This document shows, piece after piece, positions 56,504 through 64,000 of a DNA stretch of 64,000 bases. The notes beneath the pieces are model-generated. The model did no database searches and was not told where the DNA came from. It worked only from the letters and a program-made list of their open reading frames with translations. Origin of the DNA: Flavobacterium aestivum. Its GTDB lineage: Bacteria; Bacteroidota; Bacteroidia; Flavobacteriales; Flavobacteriaceae. A program made the position numbers and the translations under genes. The first letter of the stretch is position 1, and each line of letters opens with the position of its first letter. Location of the stretch: NCBI RefSeq assembly GCF_026870175.2, contig NZ_CP113977.2, positions 1,798,001-1,862,000 on the forward strand. Direction: 5' to 3'.

Positions 56504-56843
56504 GGCTTTTTTGAATATAAAAGTTTTTTTTAAACTCAAACTTTGTACTGTCTTTAAAGCTGATGGTTGTTTTTTTTAAATTTTCATTGATGTATTCCTC
56601 TTCAATTGATAGATTTTCATTTTCGTTTTCATTTAGTAATGAATCATTTTTTATTTGTGATAAGAAGAATAATTCGTTTACTTTATTTTGTGTGTTATAG
56701 AATTTTGCAGATGATCTTTGCGTAAATACAGCTGCAAAAATCATGATTGTAAAATAAAAGCAAATTGAAATAATAGTCAAAGCTATTACTGATTCTAAGA
56801 TAGAATTTGCTTTTAGATTATAATACTTTTTTAATAATACCAT
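56496..56843 (-). CDS. minor pseudopilin, E5 type (GspI-like)
   Basis: 115 aa from ATG 56843 (26-base overlap with the upstream gene). Prepilin motif NLKA|NSILESVIALTIISICFYF has Glu at +5 after a short basic leader. The short globular part is acidic (NENENENLSIEEEYINENL). An ATG at 56906 in the same frame would add 21 residues lying inside the previous gene and is less likely. It is small for a pseudopilin but matches GspI-like tip components. Confidence 0.76.
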   Translation of the reverse strand: MVLLKKYYNLKANSILESVIALTIISICFYFTIMIFAAVFTQRSSAKFYNTQNKVNELFFLSQIKNDSLLNENENENLSIEEEYINENLKKTTISFKDSTKFEFKKNFYIQKSHE

Positions 56844-58029
56844 GAGATGCATTTTTTGAATCGAATATTGGAACTGCAATAAAGTAATTAGGTCTTTTTT
56901 TTGCATTAATTTCTATATCCGAAATAGTGTTGTCATACGTTGCAGATTCTGTTTTGTAAAATAATCGGTTGGTGTAAACTGAACCATATACTTTGCTTTT
57001 CAAAAATAATTTTCCAGTACAATAGATGTCACTAAATAGTAATCCGTCGGTATCTATTTCTATACTGTTTTTATCTATCATTTCATTTTTATTGCCAAAT
57101 AATACTATGGCCCCAGTTATTTTACAGCCTTTTTTTATTTCTATTTTACTATTGTTTTCACTTTCATTATTTACACACACTACAGAAGGGTAGTTTAAAG
57201 TAACGTTATCTTCTAATGTTATGCCATCTGAGGCAAATGCTTGTACTGTCCCTTTAAAACCTGATTCAAATGTTATTTTTTGGGCTATCAATATCACATC
57301 TTCTAAAACGGTATTTTTTTTAATATGCAACGAGTCTTTGGAACGCAAAATAAAGTTCCCTTTAAAAATTACATTCGAGACAATGGAGTTTAGATAGACT
57401 TCTTTGGTTGTATTAAAAAATGAGTTATAAAACAATGAATCTTTTGGTTTATCTATTTCGGATAAATTTGTTTTTTCTGCCTGTATTCCGTTGAATATTT
57501 TTTTAAAATCAGGATTGATTTCTGGAAGTTGATTTTCAGAAACCGTTTTTTTTCCTTCAACTATGATTTGATTCGGTCTATTGTTGATATAAGCTGTTTC
57601 AATGTAAGTTGAGGGTAATTGATTATCACCTATCAATTTCACAATGCCTGTGTAAGTAAGAGATTTTGAGAAATTTGTTAAAAATAATGCTGTTTTATCT
57701 TTGGTGTAAAGACCTGTAAAATGAGCAGATTGCACGGTGTCTTTGTTGGTCTCCGATTTTACCAATAAAAGATTTAATAGTCCGTACTTTTTTGTTTTAT
57801 AACTTCCTATAATGCCAGATTCTTCATCTTGTATAGAATCTTGTGGCTTCTCTTTGTCTCCTAGTGCAAGATTTATTATTGATTGATTATTTAGATATAA
57901 TTCTTCTTGAAGATTGTAATATAAATTGAGTTGATTATATAAATTTGAAAAAAATAATAATGCTCCGCATATTATAGAAACAATCAAACAAATGTAGATA
58001 GCATATAGTAAACTGTGAGCCTTAACCAT
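56818..58029 (-). CDS. K-like minor pseudopilin with predicted beta-helix C-terminus
   Basis: 403 aa. The N-terminus MVKAHSLLYAIYICLIVSIICGALL has the length, Ala and hydrophobicity of a prepilin leader and stalk but no Glu at +5, as in GspK/PilX. The large C-terminal part (~215-400) has short repeated strands (NVIFKGNFILRSKDSLHIKK, VLEDVILIAQKITFE, TVQAFASDGITLEDNVTL, SKIEIKKGCKITGAIVLFG), which suggests a right-handed beta-helix as in polymer-forming bactofilin-like domains. Classical GspK does not have this. Function as a pseudopilus tip cap is inference from the gene order. Confidence 0.65.
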   Translation of the reverse strand: MVKAHSLLYAIYICLIVSIICGALLFFSNLYNQLNLYYNLQEELYLNNQSIINLALGDKEKPQDSIQDEESGIIGSYKTKKYGLLNLLLVKSETNKDTVQSAHFTGLYTKDKTALFLTNFSKSLTYTGIVKLIGDNQLPSTYIETAYINNRPNQIIVEGKKTVSENQLPEINPDFKKIFNGIQAEKTNLSEIDKPKDSLFYNSFFNTTKEVYLNSIVSNVIFKGNFILRSKDSLHIKKNTVLEDVILIAQKITFESGFKGTVQAFASDGITLEDNVTLNYPSVVCVNNESENNSKIEIKKGCKITGAIVLFGNKNEMIDKNSIEIDTDGLLFSDIYCTGKLFLKSKVYGSVYTNRLFYKTESATYDNTISDIEINAKKRPNYFIAVPIFDSKNASHGIIKKVL

Positions 58030-58039
58030 TTTTATTTAC

Positions 58040-58930
58040 TTATTTTTTTCTAAATAATTTAGTATAAAGCCTATCGAAAAAATTCTCTTTTTTAGGTGTA
58101 TTTCCTTTATTTATATTTGCTTCTTTATTTGCTTTCTCTATAGCTTTTTGTTTCTTTTTTTCTTCTCTTTCAGCCTTTTTATTTGCTTTGGTTGTTAATC
58201 TTGCTGCTTTTTTAGCCTCATTGGTTTCTTTTTTGCGAATTTTAATATTAGCTTTTTCATTTTCTAATGCTAATTCTTGCGCTTTTATAAAGTCTTTTTC
58301 AGCGTTTTTGGCAACAGCTATTTTATTTTTTTCAGTTTCTATTTGTGCTTTTTTGTCTGCATCGTCTTTTAACGTTTGTAGCTTTAATGTTAGCTTGTCT
58401 AGTTTAGATGCTTTTTGTTTTTTCACAGTTGGGATTCCATTGGTATAATTAACAGTGTCTTTTTTTACCAAATCATACCATTTTCCATGCTTTTTGTTGT
58501 TTTTATAGCATCCAGTTTCTACAATAATTCCATTTTTATCATATTTGTAATACATGCCAGTTCGCAATCCCTTAGACCACTTTTGAGTGCTTTCTATTGC
58601 ACCATTGGAATGCCATGTTATCCAATTGCCTACTTTTAGGCCATTTTTAAACTTTCCTTTTTCGGCAATTTGATTGCTATGATAGGTTTTTAGAAATGCT
58701 TCATTTAGTAAATCTCCTCCAAATCCACCTTGAGCACTATGAATAGCACCACCTTTAAACCAATAATATACTTTGTTTGGTTTTGGAGTAACATTTTTAT
58801 TGGTAACATAAAATTCATACCTAAAATTTTCATCTGAAATACGTTTTATGCTATAGGGGTCTGAAGAAAAAGAATAGGATGAGAATAGTATTGAAAAATA
58901 TAAAAAAAGGTGAGTTGTTTTTGCTTTCAA
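58040..58930 (-). CDS. secreted MORN-repeat protein with coiled-coil tail
   Basis: 296 aa. Signal peptide (LFLYFSILFSSYSFS). MORN/YwqK-type repeats at ~85-165 (GKFKNGLKVGNWITWHSNGAIE, GLRTGMYYKYDKNGI, KKHGKWYDL). The C-terminal ~125 residues are Lys/Ala/Glu-rich and should form a long charged coiled coil, ending FFDRLYTKLFRKK. First gene of the cluster, 10 bases before the K-like pseudopilin gene. The YwqK antitoxin label attached to such repeats in databases should not be taken as function. Confidence 0.75.
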   Translation of the reverse strand: MKAKTTHLFLYFSILFSSYSFSSDPYSIKRISDENFRYEFYVTNKNVTPKPNKVYYWFKGGAIHSAQGGFGGDLLNEAFLKTYHSNQIAEKGKFKNGLKVGNWITWHSNGAIESTQKWSKGLRTGMYYKYDKNGIIVETGCYKNNKKHGKWYDLVKKDTVNYTNGIPTVKKQKASKLDKLTLKLQTLKDDADKKAQIETEKNKIAVAKNAEKDFIKAQELALENEKANIKIRKKETNEAKKAARLTTKANKKAEREEKKKQKAIEKANKEANINKGNTPKKENFFDRLYTKLFRKK

Positions 58931-59042
58931 AGTAAATTAAGTTTATAAACGGGTGCAAGATAGTATAATATATAGTTTTTTTTTAATGCTATTGTAGCCT
59001 TTTTATATGCATTGTTATTAGAGTTGATTTTGTTTTATTTGA

Positions 59043-61763
59043 TTACTCAATGATTAATTTCTTTACTGTTTCTTTATCACCATCAGTTATTTTTAATATA
59101 TAAACTCCTGTATTTGTATTGTTTAAGTGTATATTTCTGTTGAATTTTGGTTCGTTTTTATATGTTTCATTAAAAATTTGTTTGCCTAATAAATCATAAA
59201 TAGAAATTTTTGCATCATTTGAAGTTGTGCTATTAAATTGGATATTAAAATTTCCGTGGTTTGGATTTGGATATAAACTAAAATTATTGACTTCAAAACT
59301 TGAAGAAGATAAAACACTTGATTTAGTACAGATAGTTAATTTGGCAGACTCTAGTACCCCGTTATCACCTAGAAAAGCATCTCTTACTCTTAATGTCCAT
59401 TTGCCTTCAGGGCTAATATTATTATAAGTTGATAAAGGTTGGGCAGGAGTCACTGTTTGTAAACTCGATGTGTTACATGAAAGAGGAGTTCCAGAATCGT
59501 CATAATTTATAAATAGTTTGTCATTTGAGGCACCGCAAAAACTATCAAACAATTTAACAACTGTACCTTGTGGATTGACTAATTCTATTTGAACATCTGG
59601 TAAATAGGGATGTTTAAGTTTTATTTCAATATTTATATCTGCAACTTTTTCTGAGGATGGAGGCACATCTATTGTTAATGAACTATAAGCTTCTGATTCT
59701 GGTATATAAAAAGGGGTTGTAAAAGTATAGGTGTTGCAAGAAGAATCAATTGGATTTGTAATAGAAAAAGAGTTGCTATTTACAGCATAGTAAATGTTAG
59801 CGGTTGGTTCAATTAAAATCCTGCAGTTTGTTGCATTAATATCCGGTACAGTGATTTGTGCTGATCCATTATTTGGTATATTGGAAACTAAAACAGTTGG
59901 AAAGGTTATTCCCCCATCGTTTGAAAGTTTAATATTGACATTGGATGACCCCGTTAGGGTGTTAGTATTGTTTACATTCCAATTTATTGTTTCTTTAGTA
60001 CCAGCAACCCAATTTAAATTTGGAGTGTTTTGAGATGTTATAGTAAAAGGACCAACATTTGCATTTACTGTTACCACCATGGCATCAGTATTGGTTTGTC
60101 CTAATCCTAAAGCAGCATTGTTTCTTCCAGTTAAAGTGAAATTTAATGTTCTGTTTATCGATGATACAGATTCTTTGTTAGTACTTAATTGACCAGATAA
60201 AACGTTTGCAAGAGCCGGCATATATCTAATAGGCGAGGCACTTGGTAAAATAGATATAAAAAGAGGGCCATTCGGTTTTGTATCATAAGCATAACTTTTT
60301 GAACCTGTTTGATCTGTGGCCGAGTCAAATTGTTCCCAACAATAAGTCAAAGTGTTTCCATTAGAATCTGACCCAGTTCCTTTTAAAATGAAAGGAGTAC
60401 TTTTTGGAATAGTGTAATCTAAGCCTGCATTAATTATTGGTGTTTGATTGGATAATGCTGTGTTTTTTGGACATAATTTTGAGGCTAAATTATCTTGGAT
60501 TTGTAAAATACTAGCATATCCAAAATAATCGTCTGAATGATTTTGAATATCATAATTTGTTATTCCGGCGTATCCCATAATAGTTGATCCACTACCAGGT
60601 TCTACACTTACGCCAGTTCCTTCTATATCATATGAAAAAGTGTGGTTTGCACCGAGTTGATGTCCCATTTCATGTGCAACATAGTCTATGTCAAATGTAC
60701 TACCTTCTGGTTTGGAGTCGGCAGGAGAGGTATAGGCACTTCCTTTACCATTTGTATAGACAGGAGTTGAGTTTGTGTTTTTTAACGTAGTACAAACACA
60801 TCCTATGCAACCAGCATCTCCACCACCTCCAGTGGCTGCGAATAAATGACCTATATCATAATTTGCTTCACCAATTACATTAGTGATTGTTGCTTGTACT
60901 TCTTTGTTCCATGTCCCTGGACAATCCCCTGTGCACCCCGTAATAGTTTTTAGTCCTTCAGTTTCGTTAGAATAGGGATCTGTATTGGCATTGGTATAAA
61001 TAATAGAATTGTTATTAGCAATAATCTCTAATTTCAAGCCTAAATCTTTATTGAAAATTCCATTAACTCTCGTAATAGTTGCGTTCATTCCTGCTAAAGC
61101 TCCTTCGACTGTTCCCCCAAAATAAGATGCATATTCTCCTGTACACGACAACGCTAATCGTACGGTCTTAAAAATACCTGTATTCGATTTTATTTGGCTG
61201 ACTTTTTTAATCAATTCATTATTTAGCGATATATCTATTGTTTTGCAAGTTAAAGGTAGCATTTCTTTATTTCTTTTTTTAGAAGTAGAAAGGATATATA
61301 CCGATTTATCAGATGTATTTGGTTCGATAAATTCTGAACCACTATCACCTCTTAAAACCATGGTCTGTATTCCATTTGGAGAAACACTAAAGTTAATAGA
61401 AGCATAAGGGTCTGTAATCCCTGTTCCAGAATAGGCTCGAATATCTGGGTATTTAGTTTGTAATTCTGGTGCAAAATTAGAAGACTCACTTACTAGGAAT
61501 TGTTCTAATTTTCCATTGCTATTGGGGATAGTAATTTTTATCGTTTTGTCTTGAATTGATTTATCATGAAGGCTCAGTAGAGTTTGTTTAAAATTGATTT
61601 CATTTAAACGGAAAAATAATTTATCGTCTAATTCGAGATTGTTATTAAGCTTGTCATATGATGAATTAGATGTTTGATTTACGGTTTCCCAAAGAGATTT
61701 ATTTTGGGAATACCCTAGGTAAGGGATCATTATAAATCCAAAAAAAAGTAATAATTTATTCAT
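59043..61763 (-). CDS. T9SS-exported reprolysin-type zinc metallopeptidase (M12B-like)
   Basis: 906 aa. Signal peptide ends GYSQ. A propeptide-like region (~20-195) is followed by the metzincin catalytic domain (~195-435) with zinc motif H364-E365-x-x-H368-x-x-G-x-x-H374 and Met-turn STIMGYAG. Ig/PKD-like domains (~445-680) come next. A proprotein-convertase P-domain lies at ~690-815 (SSLTIDVP, GKWTLRVRDAFLGDNGVLESA). The C-terminus is a type A T9SS sorting domain (~825-906, FSLYPNPNHGNFNIQF, GVYILKI). It is exported by T9SS, so despite its position it is probably not a substrate of the adjacent T2SS-like machine. Monocistronic by spacing. Confidence 0.92.
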   Translation of the reverse strand: MNKLLLFFGFIMIPYLGYSQNKSLWETVNQTSNSSYDKLNNNLELDDKLFFRLNEINFKQTLLSLHDKSIQDKTIKITIPNSNGKLEQFLVSESSNFAPELQTKYPDIRAYSGTGITDPYASINFSVSPNGIQTMVLRGDSGSEFIEPNTSDKSVYILSTSKKRNKEMLPLTCKTIDISLNNELIKKVSQIKSNTGIFKTVRLALSCTGEYASYFGGTVEGALAGMNATITRVNGIFNKDLGLKLEIIANNNSIIYTNANTDPYSNETEGLKTITGCTGDCPGTWNKEVQATITNVIGEANYDIGHLFAATGGGGDAGCIGCVCTTLKNTNSTPVYTNGKGSAYTSPADSKPEGSTFDIDYVAHEMGHQLGANHTFSYDIEGTGVSVEPGSGSTIMGYAGITNYDIQNHSDDYFGYASILQIQDNLASKLCPKNTALSNQTPIINAGLDYTIPKSTPFILKGTGSDSNGNTLTYCWEQFDSATDQTGSKSYAYDTKPNGPLFISILPSASPIRYMPALANVLSGQLSTNKESVSSINRTLNFTLTGRNNAALGLGQTNTDAMVVTVNANVGPFTITSQNTPNLNWVAGTKETINWNVNNTNTLTGSSNVNIKLSNDGGITFPTVLVSNIPNNGSAQITVPDINATNCRILIEPTANIYYAVNSNSFSITNPIDSSCNTYTFTTPFYIPESEAYSSLTIDVPPSSEKVADINIEIKLKHPYLPDVQIELVNPQGTVVKLFDSFCGASNDKLFINYDDSGTPLSCNTSSLQTVTPAQPLSTYNNISPEGKWTLRVRDAFLGDNGVLESAKLTICTKSSVLSSSSFEVNNFSLYPNPNHGNFNIQFNSTTSNDAKISIYDLLGKQIFNETYKNEPKFNRNIHLNNTNTGVYILKITDGDKETVKKLIIE

Positions 61764-61977
61764 GCATTAAAATTTTGAGTGGCGAAATTAATTTATTTTT
61801 ATTGGAATGCAAGAATAGTCCTTAACATTTAAATGAGTATTTGCTTTTTAAAAAAAACTTATAAATTAGAAATCTTTTTTATCTTAATGGTTATAATTTA
61901 AACATATATAATATTAATATTTTTCGATACTTTATTATTGAATTTAGTTGGCTTGTAATAATAATTTGATAAACGCA

Positions 61978-62006
61978 TTGCTGGTATGGAAAAAATACTA
62001 CTTTTG
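61978..62006 (+). promoter_or_regulatory. promoter of the OmpH-like/lipoprotein/RHS operon
   Basis: TTG at 61978-61980, 18-base spacer, TACTTTTG at 61999-62006. Predicted transcript start near 62013, so the ATG at 61948 is not the start of the following gene. Confidence 0.65.
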
Positions 62007-62031
62007 CGCCTTTGAAATTAACAAGTTATTT

Positions 62032-62535
62032 GTGCTTAAAAATAAAATAAACCCCCACGTTGTAATTAACATCTTATTAATTAGTTTGTTAATTGTTTTT
62101 TCTGTTCTCTTTTTCTTTAAATCGGATAAGGAAGTAGTTTATGTAGATAATGCTAAGTTATTTGATGGTTTTGTAATGACCAAAGAAATGAAGCGAGTTG
62201 GAGAAAAAGAATTCAATTCCAGAAAATTAGTTTTAGATAATTTGTATGCCAAATTACAGGCTTCTACAATTTCTGCTACGGAAAAAAAAATATTGATGCA
62301 ACAATTCATTCAAGGAAAGAGTGAATTAGAACAGTTCAATCAAGTTTTTGCATCTGAACAAACCGAAAAAATTTGGTCAAGAATAAAAAGTTATACTACT
62401 GAATTTTCAAAAGAAAAAAAATACCAATTAGTTATCGGTTCTAATAACAAACAAACAGTTTTGTTTGCTGACGAAAAAATTGACGTTACGAATGAACTTC
62501 TTACTTATCTAAATAAAAAGTATGAAGGTCTTTAA
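62032..62535 (+). CDS. membrane-anchored OmpH/Skp-like protein
   Basis: 167 aa from GTG 62032 (reading MLKNKINPHVVINIL). One membrane helix (~9-28), then VVYVDNAKLFDGFVMTKEMKRVG, a long helical arm and a C-terminal YQLVIGSNNKQTVLFADEKIDVTNELLTYLN. This is the OmpH/Skp pattern, where two helices form a chaperone tentacle, but here tethered to the membrane. The frame continues upstream to ATG 61948, which a promoter element excludes. It overlaps the next gene by 14 bases. It may help deliver the giant protein encoded downstream (inference). Confidence 0.7.
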   Translation: MLKNKINPHVVINILLISLLIVFSVLFFFKSDKEVVYVDNAKLFDGFVMTKEMKRVGEKEFNSRKLVLDNLYAKLQASTISATEKKILMQQFIQGKSELEQFNQVFASEQTEKIWSRIKSYTTEFSKEKKYQLVIGSNNKQTVLFADEKIDVTNELLTYLNKKYEGL

Positions 62536-63124
62536 TAAGTTAGTTTTTATTTTTTTTATTTTTCTTCTTGCTTCTTGTAAAAAAGACCCAAAAAATGGTC
62601 AACTAGATTCTGAAATTAGAGATCGATATTTTAATCTTGAAAAAATCGGTTGGAAATCCCGTTCCTATACACAAGTTATAGATGATATTGGTTTTACAGC
62701 AACCGAAGTTCCAATTCAATATTATTTATTGAAGGATTTAGGGAACGAAAACCTTAAACAGGTCGATTCTCTTTATGAAGAAAATAAAACGGAGCGCGTC
62801 ATAGAATTTACATTTCAGCAAGATGAAGAGAAAGATTTACTAGCCCAAAATTTTACGGGAATGGATTATACTGCAGCTGTAAAATACATGTCTTTTGGGC
62901 TTGATAAAGACTTTTATGTAGTGACTTCAAAAAAAGATACCATTCAGTGTTCCGGTGTAAATTTTGAGCGCAATTACAAAATTGCTCCTTTTCAAAAAGT
63001 ACTGCTGTTTTTCTCTGGAATAGATCCCAACGATAAAATACAATTAATTTACAATGATTACCTTTTTAGAAAGGGAACATTAAAATTTAAATTCAAAGAT
63101 CCTTTTACCCCTATAGCTTTATGA
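62522..63124 (+). CDS. lipoprotein of unknown function
   Basis: 200 aa. Lipoprotein signal with LLASC (Cys19) followed by KKDPKNG. The mature part is mixed alpha/beta without a family I recognise. It lies between the OmpH-like gene (14-base overlap) and the giant RHS/SpvB-like gene (ATGA overlap), so the three are translationally coupled. A role in export, anchoring or neutralisation of the downstream protein is a context-based guess. Confidence 0.8.
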   Translation: MKVFNKLVFIFFIFLLASCKKDPKNGQLDSEIRDRYFNLEKIGWKSRSYTQVIDDIGFTATEVPIQYYLLKDLGNENLKQVDSLYEENKTERVIEFTFQQDEEKDLLAQNFTGMDYTAAVKYMSFGLDKDFYVVTSKKDTIQCSGVNFERNYKIAPFQKVLLFFSGIDPNDKIQLIYNDYLFRKGTLKFKFKDPFTPIAL

Positions 63125-64000
63125 TTCAACAAGTAAAAAAAAGTAAGTTTAAGAAAATAGTGGCTATTTATTTAGCAATGATGATTCTATTAGAAACTTT
63201 TCAGCCTATGCAAATTTATGCATTGACAGGAGGTCCATCGCAGCCAGAGTTTCAATCATTCACACCAATAGGAACCTCAGATATGGTAGATTTGTCTAGT
63301 GGTGATTTAAATTACAACATTCCTATTATGGATGTAGGTGGGTATCCTTTGAACCTAGCCTATAATTCTGGAGTAAATATGGATCAAGAAGCTTCATGGG
63401 TAGGATTGGGATGGGATCTTAATGTTGGTCAAATTTCTAGACAGCTTAGAGGATTACCTGATGATTTTGATGGAGATGAAATGATTTATGAGAATAGCAT
63501 GAAACCTAATGTAACTGTTGGAGCTAACGTTAATACATTTCTTACTGCTTTTGGTGCAAAAGAAGAAAATGGCCCTAGTCTAAAAGTTGAAAATGGGATA
63601 GGGATTAAGTATAATAATTATGATGGATTAGGGGTATCTGTAAATGGAGGGTTAGACTTTCAGATAAATGAAAATCTTTCGGTTGGTATGAATCTTGAAT
63701 CTTCTTCTTCAGAAGGTGTTTCTGTTTCTCCAAATATTTCGTGTTCTAAAAAAATCGGAAGTTTAGGTAATACTGATGTTAATCTAGGACTCAATGCAGG
63801 AGTAAGTTATAATAGTAGAAAAGGTGTTGAAAGTGTAACTCTAGGGGCTAATGTTGCTACTAAATCTTATCAAGATGATAATAAAGCAAAAATGGGTAAG
63901 ATTACTCATTTCAATGAAGGTGGTTCTGGTTCAATATCTTATATAGATGCTTCTTTTACACCAACAAAACGTGTGGGTATGGTGTCATCTAATATTATGT
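63121..64000 (+). CDS. giant RHS/SpvB-like secreted protein, N-terminal part (cut by window edge)
   Basis: Open for 293 codons from ATG 63121 to the window end; the ATG overlaps the TGA of the lipoprotein gene. Export signal or anchor at ~10-35 (IVAIYLAMMILLETFQPMQIYA). The segment GGPSQPEFQSFTPIGTSDMV, followed by LSSGDLNYNIPIMDVGGYPL and SWVGLGWDLNVGQISRQLRG, is typical of the N-terminus of RHS/SpvB-like wall-associated proteins in Bacteroidetes. These run to several thousand residues with a variable C-terminal domain. Ser/Asn-rich beta repeats (~150-260) follow. The C-terminal effector, if any, lies outside the window. Confidence 0.82.
   Translation, partial: MIQQVKKSKFKKIVAIYLAMMILLETFQPMQIYALTGGPSQPEFQSFTPIGTSDMVDLSSGDLNYNIPIMDVGGYPLNLAYNSGVNMDQEASWVGLGWDLNVGQISRQLRGLPDDFDGDEMIYENSMKPNVTVGANVNTFLTAFGAKEENGPSLKVENGIGIKYNNYDGLGVSVNGGLDFQINENLSVGMNLESSSSEGVSVSPNISCSKKIGSLGNTDVNLGLNAGVSYNSRKGVESVTLGANVATKSYQDDNKAKMGKITHFNEGGSGSISYIDASFTPTKRVGMVSSNIM

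Noticed and set aside
58040..58930. Antitoxin of a toxin-antitoxin pair (YwqK label)
   Set aside because: The label comes from MORN-like repeats only; the protein is exported and no toxin gene is adjacent.
61948..62031. Upstream ATG start for the OmpH-like gene
   Set aside because: A full TTG-N18-TACTTTTG promoter lies inside this stretch, and the extra residues do not resemble a signal sequence.

Overview
The window is a chromosomal segment of a Flavobacterium-like member of the Bacteroidota. The evidence is strong AT bias, TAnnTTTG-type -7 promoter elements, type IX secretion (T9SS) sorting domains, a PorP/SprF protein, a PorE-like OmpA protein, a Bacteroidetes-style rpoB-rpoC locus and a methylmalonyl-CoA mutase operon. 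No rRNA, tRNA, CRISPR, insertion sequence or prophage was seen. Both ends cut a gene: rpoB at the left and a giant RHS/SpvB-like protein at the right.

Layout. 1-5960: rpoB (3' end), rpoC and a DUF3467 gene. 5996-8899: five tandem copies, about 591 bp each, of a gene for a small secreted protein of unknown function; every copy carries its own leader and terminator. 8984-10573: prfC on the minus strand. 11185-17198: a T9SS adhesin set (976-aa multi-domain adhesin with a type B sorting domain, PorP/SprF partner, PorE-like OmpA protein). 17261-18703: a lipoprotein alpha-amylase. 19580-22039: SurA-like foldase and MoxR ATPase. 22370-27534: two unrelated aconitases in tandem, with a short fossil of the second gene's 5' end lying in front of the first. 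27877-34288: hemolysin III/PAQR protein, LysM-NlpC/P60 hydrolase, amino-acid permease, and divergent alanine dehydrogenase and Lrp regulator. 34429-41973: N-terminally extended GAPDH, HtrA protease, dapF, GNAT, mltG, a lysozyme-like protein and a PepSY-like secreted protein.

42562-47219 (minus) is the udk, divIC-like, mutA, mutB operon. 47406-58930 (minus) is the most notable part: about 13 tightly packed, mostly overlapping genes that together encode a type II secretion / type IV pilus-like machine. It has a secretin, GspE ATPase, GspF platform protein, major pseudopilin, two E5-type minor pseudopilins, a K-like minor pseudopilin with a repetitive C-terminus, a short prepilin peptidase, and PilM/N-, PilO- and PilP/GspC-like assembly proteins. 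An Fn3-like lipoprotein and a MORN protein complete it. Next to it lies a T9SS-exported reprolysin-type metalloprotease (59043-61763, minus). The right end (62032-64000, plus) carries a membrane-anchored OmpH-like protein, a small lipoprotein and the start of a giant RHS/SpvB-like protein, arranged as an operon.

Together the segment mixes core functions (transcription, TCA cycle, cell wall, propionate metabolism) with several envelope and export systems: T9SS substrates and partners, a T2SS/T4P-like apparatus, and an unexplained amplified family of secreted small proteins.
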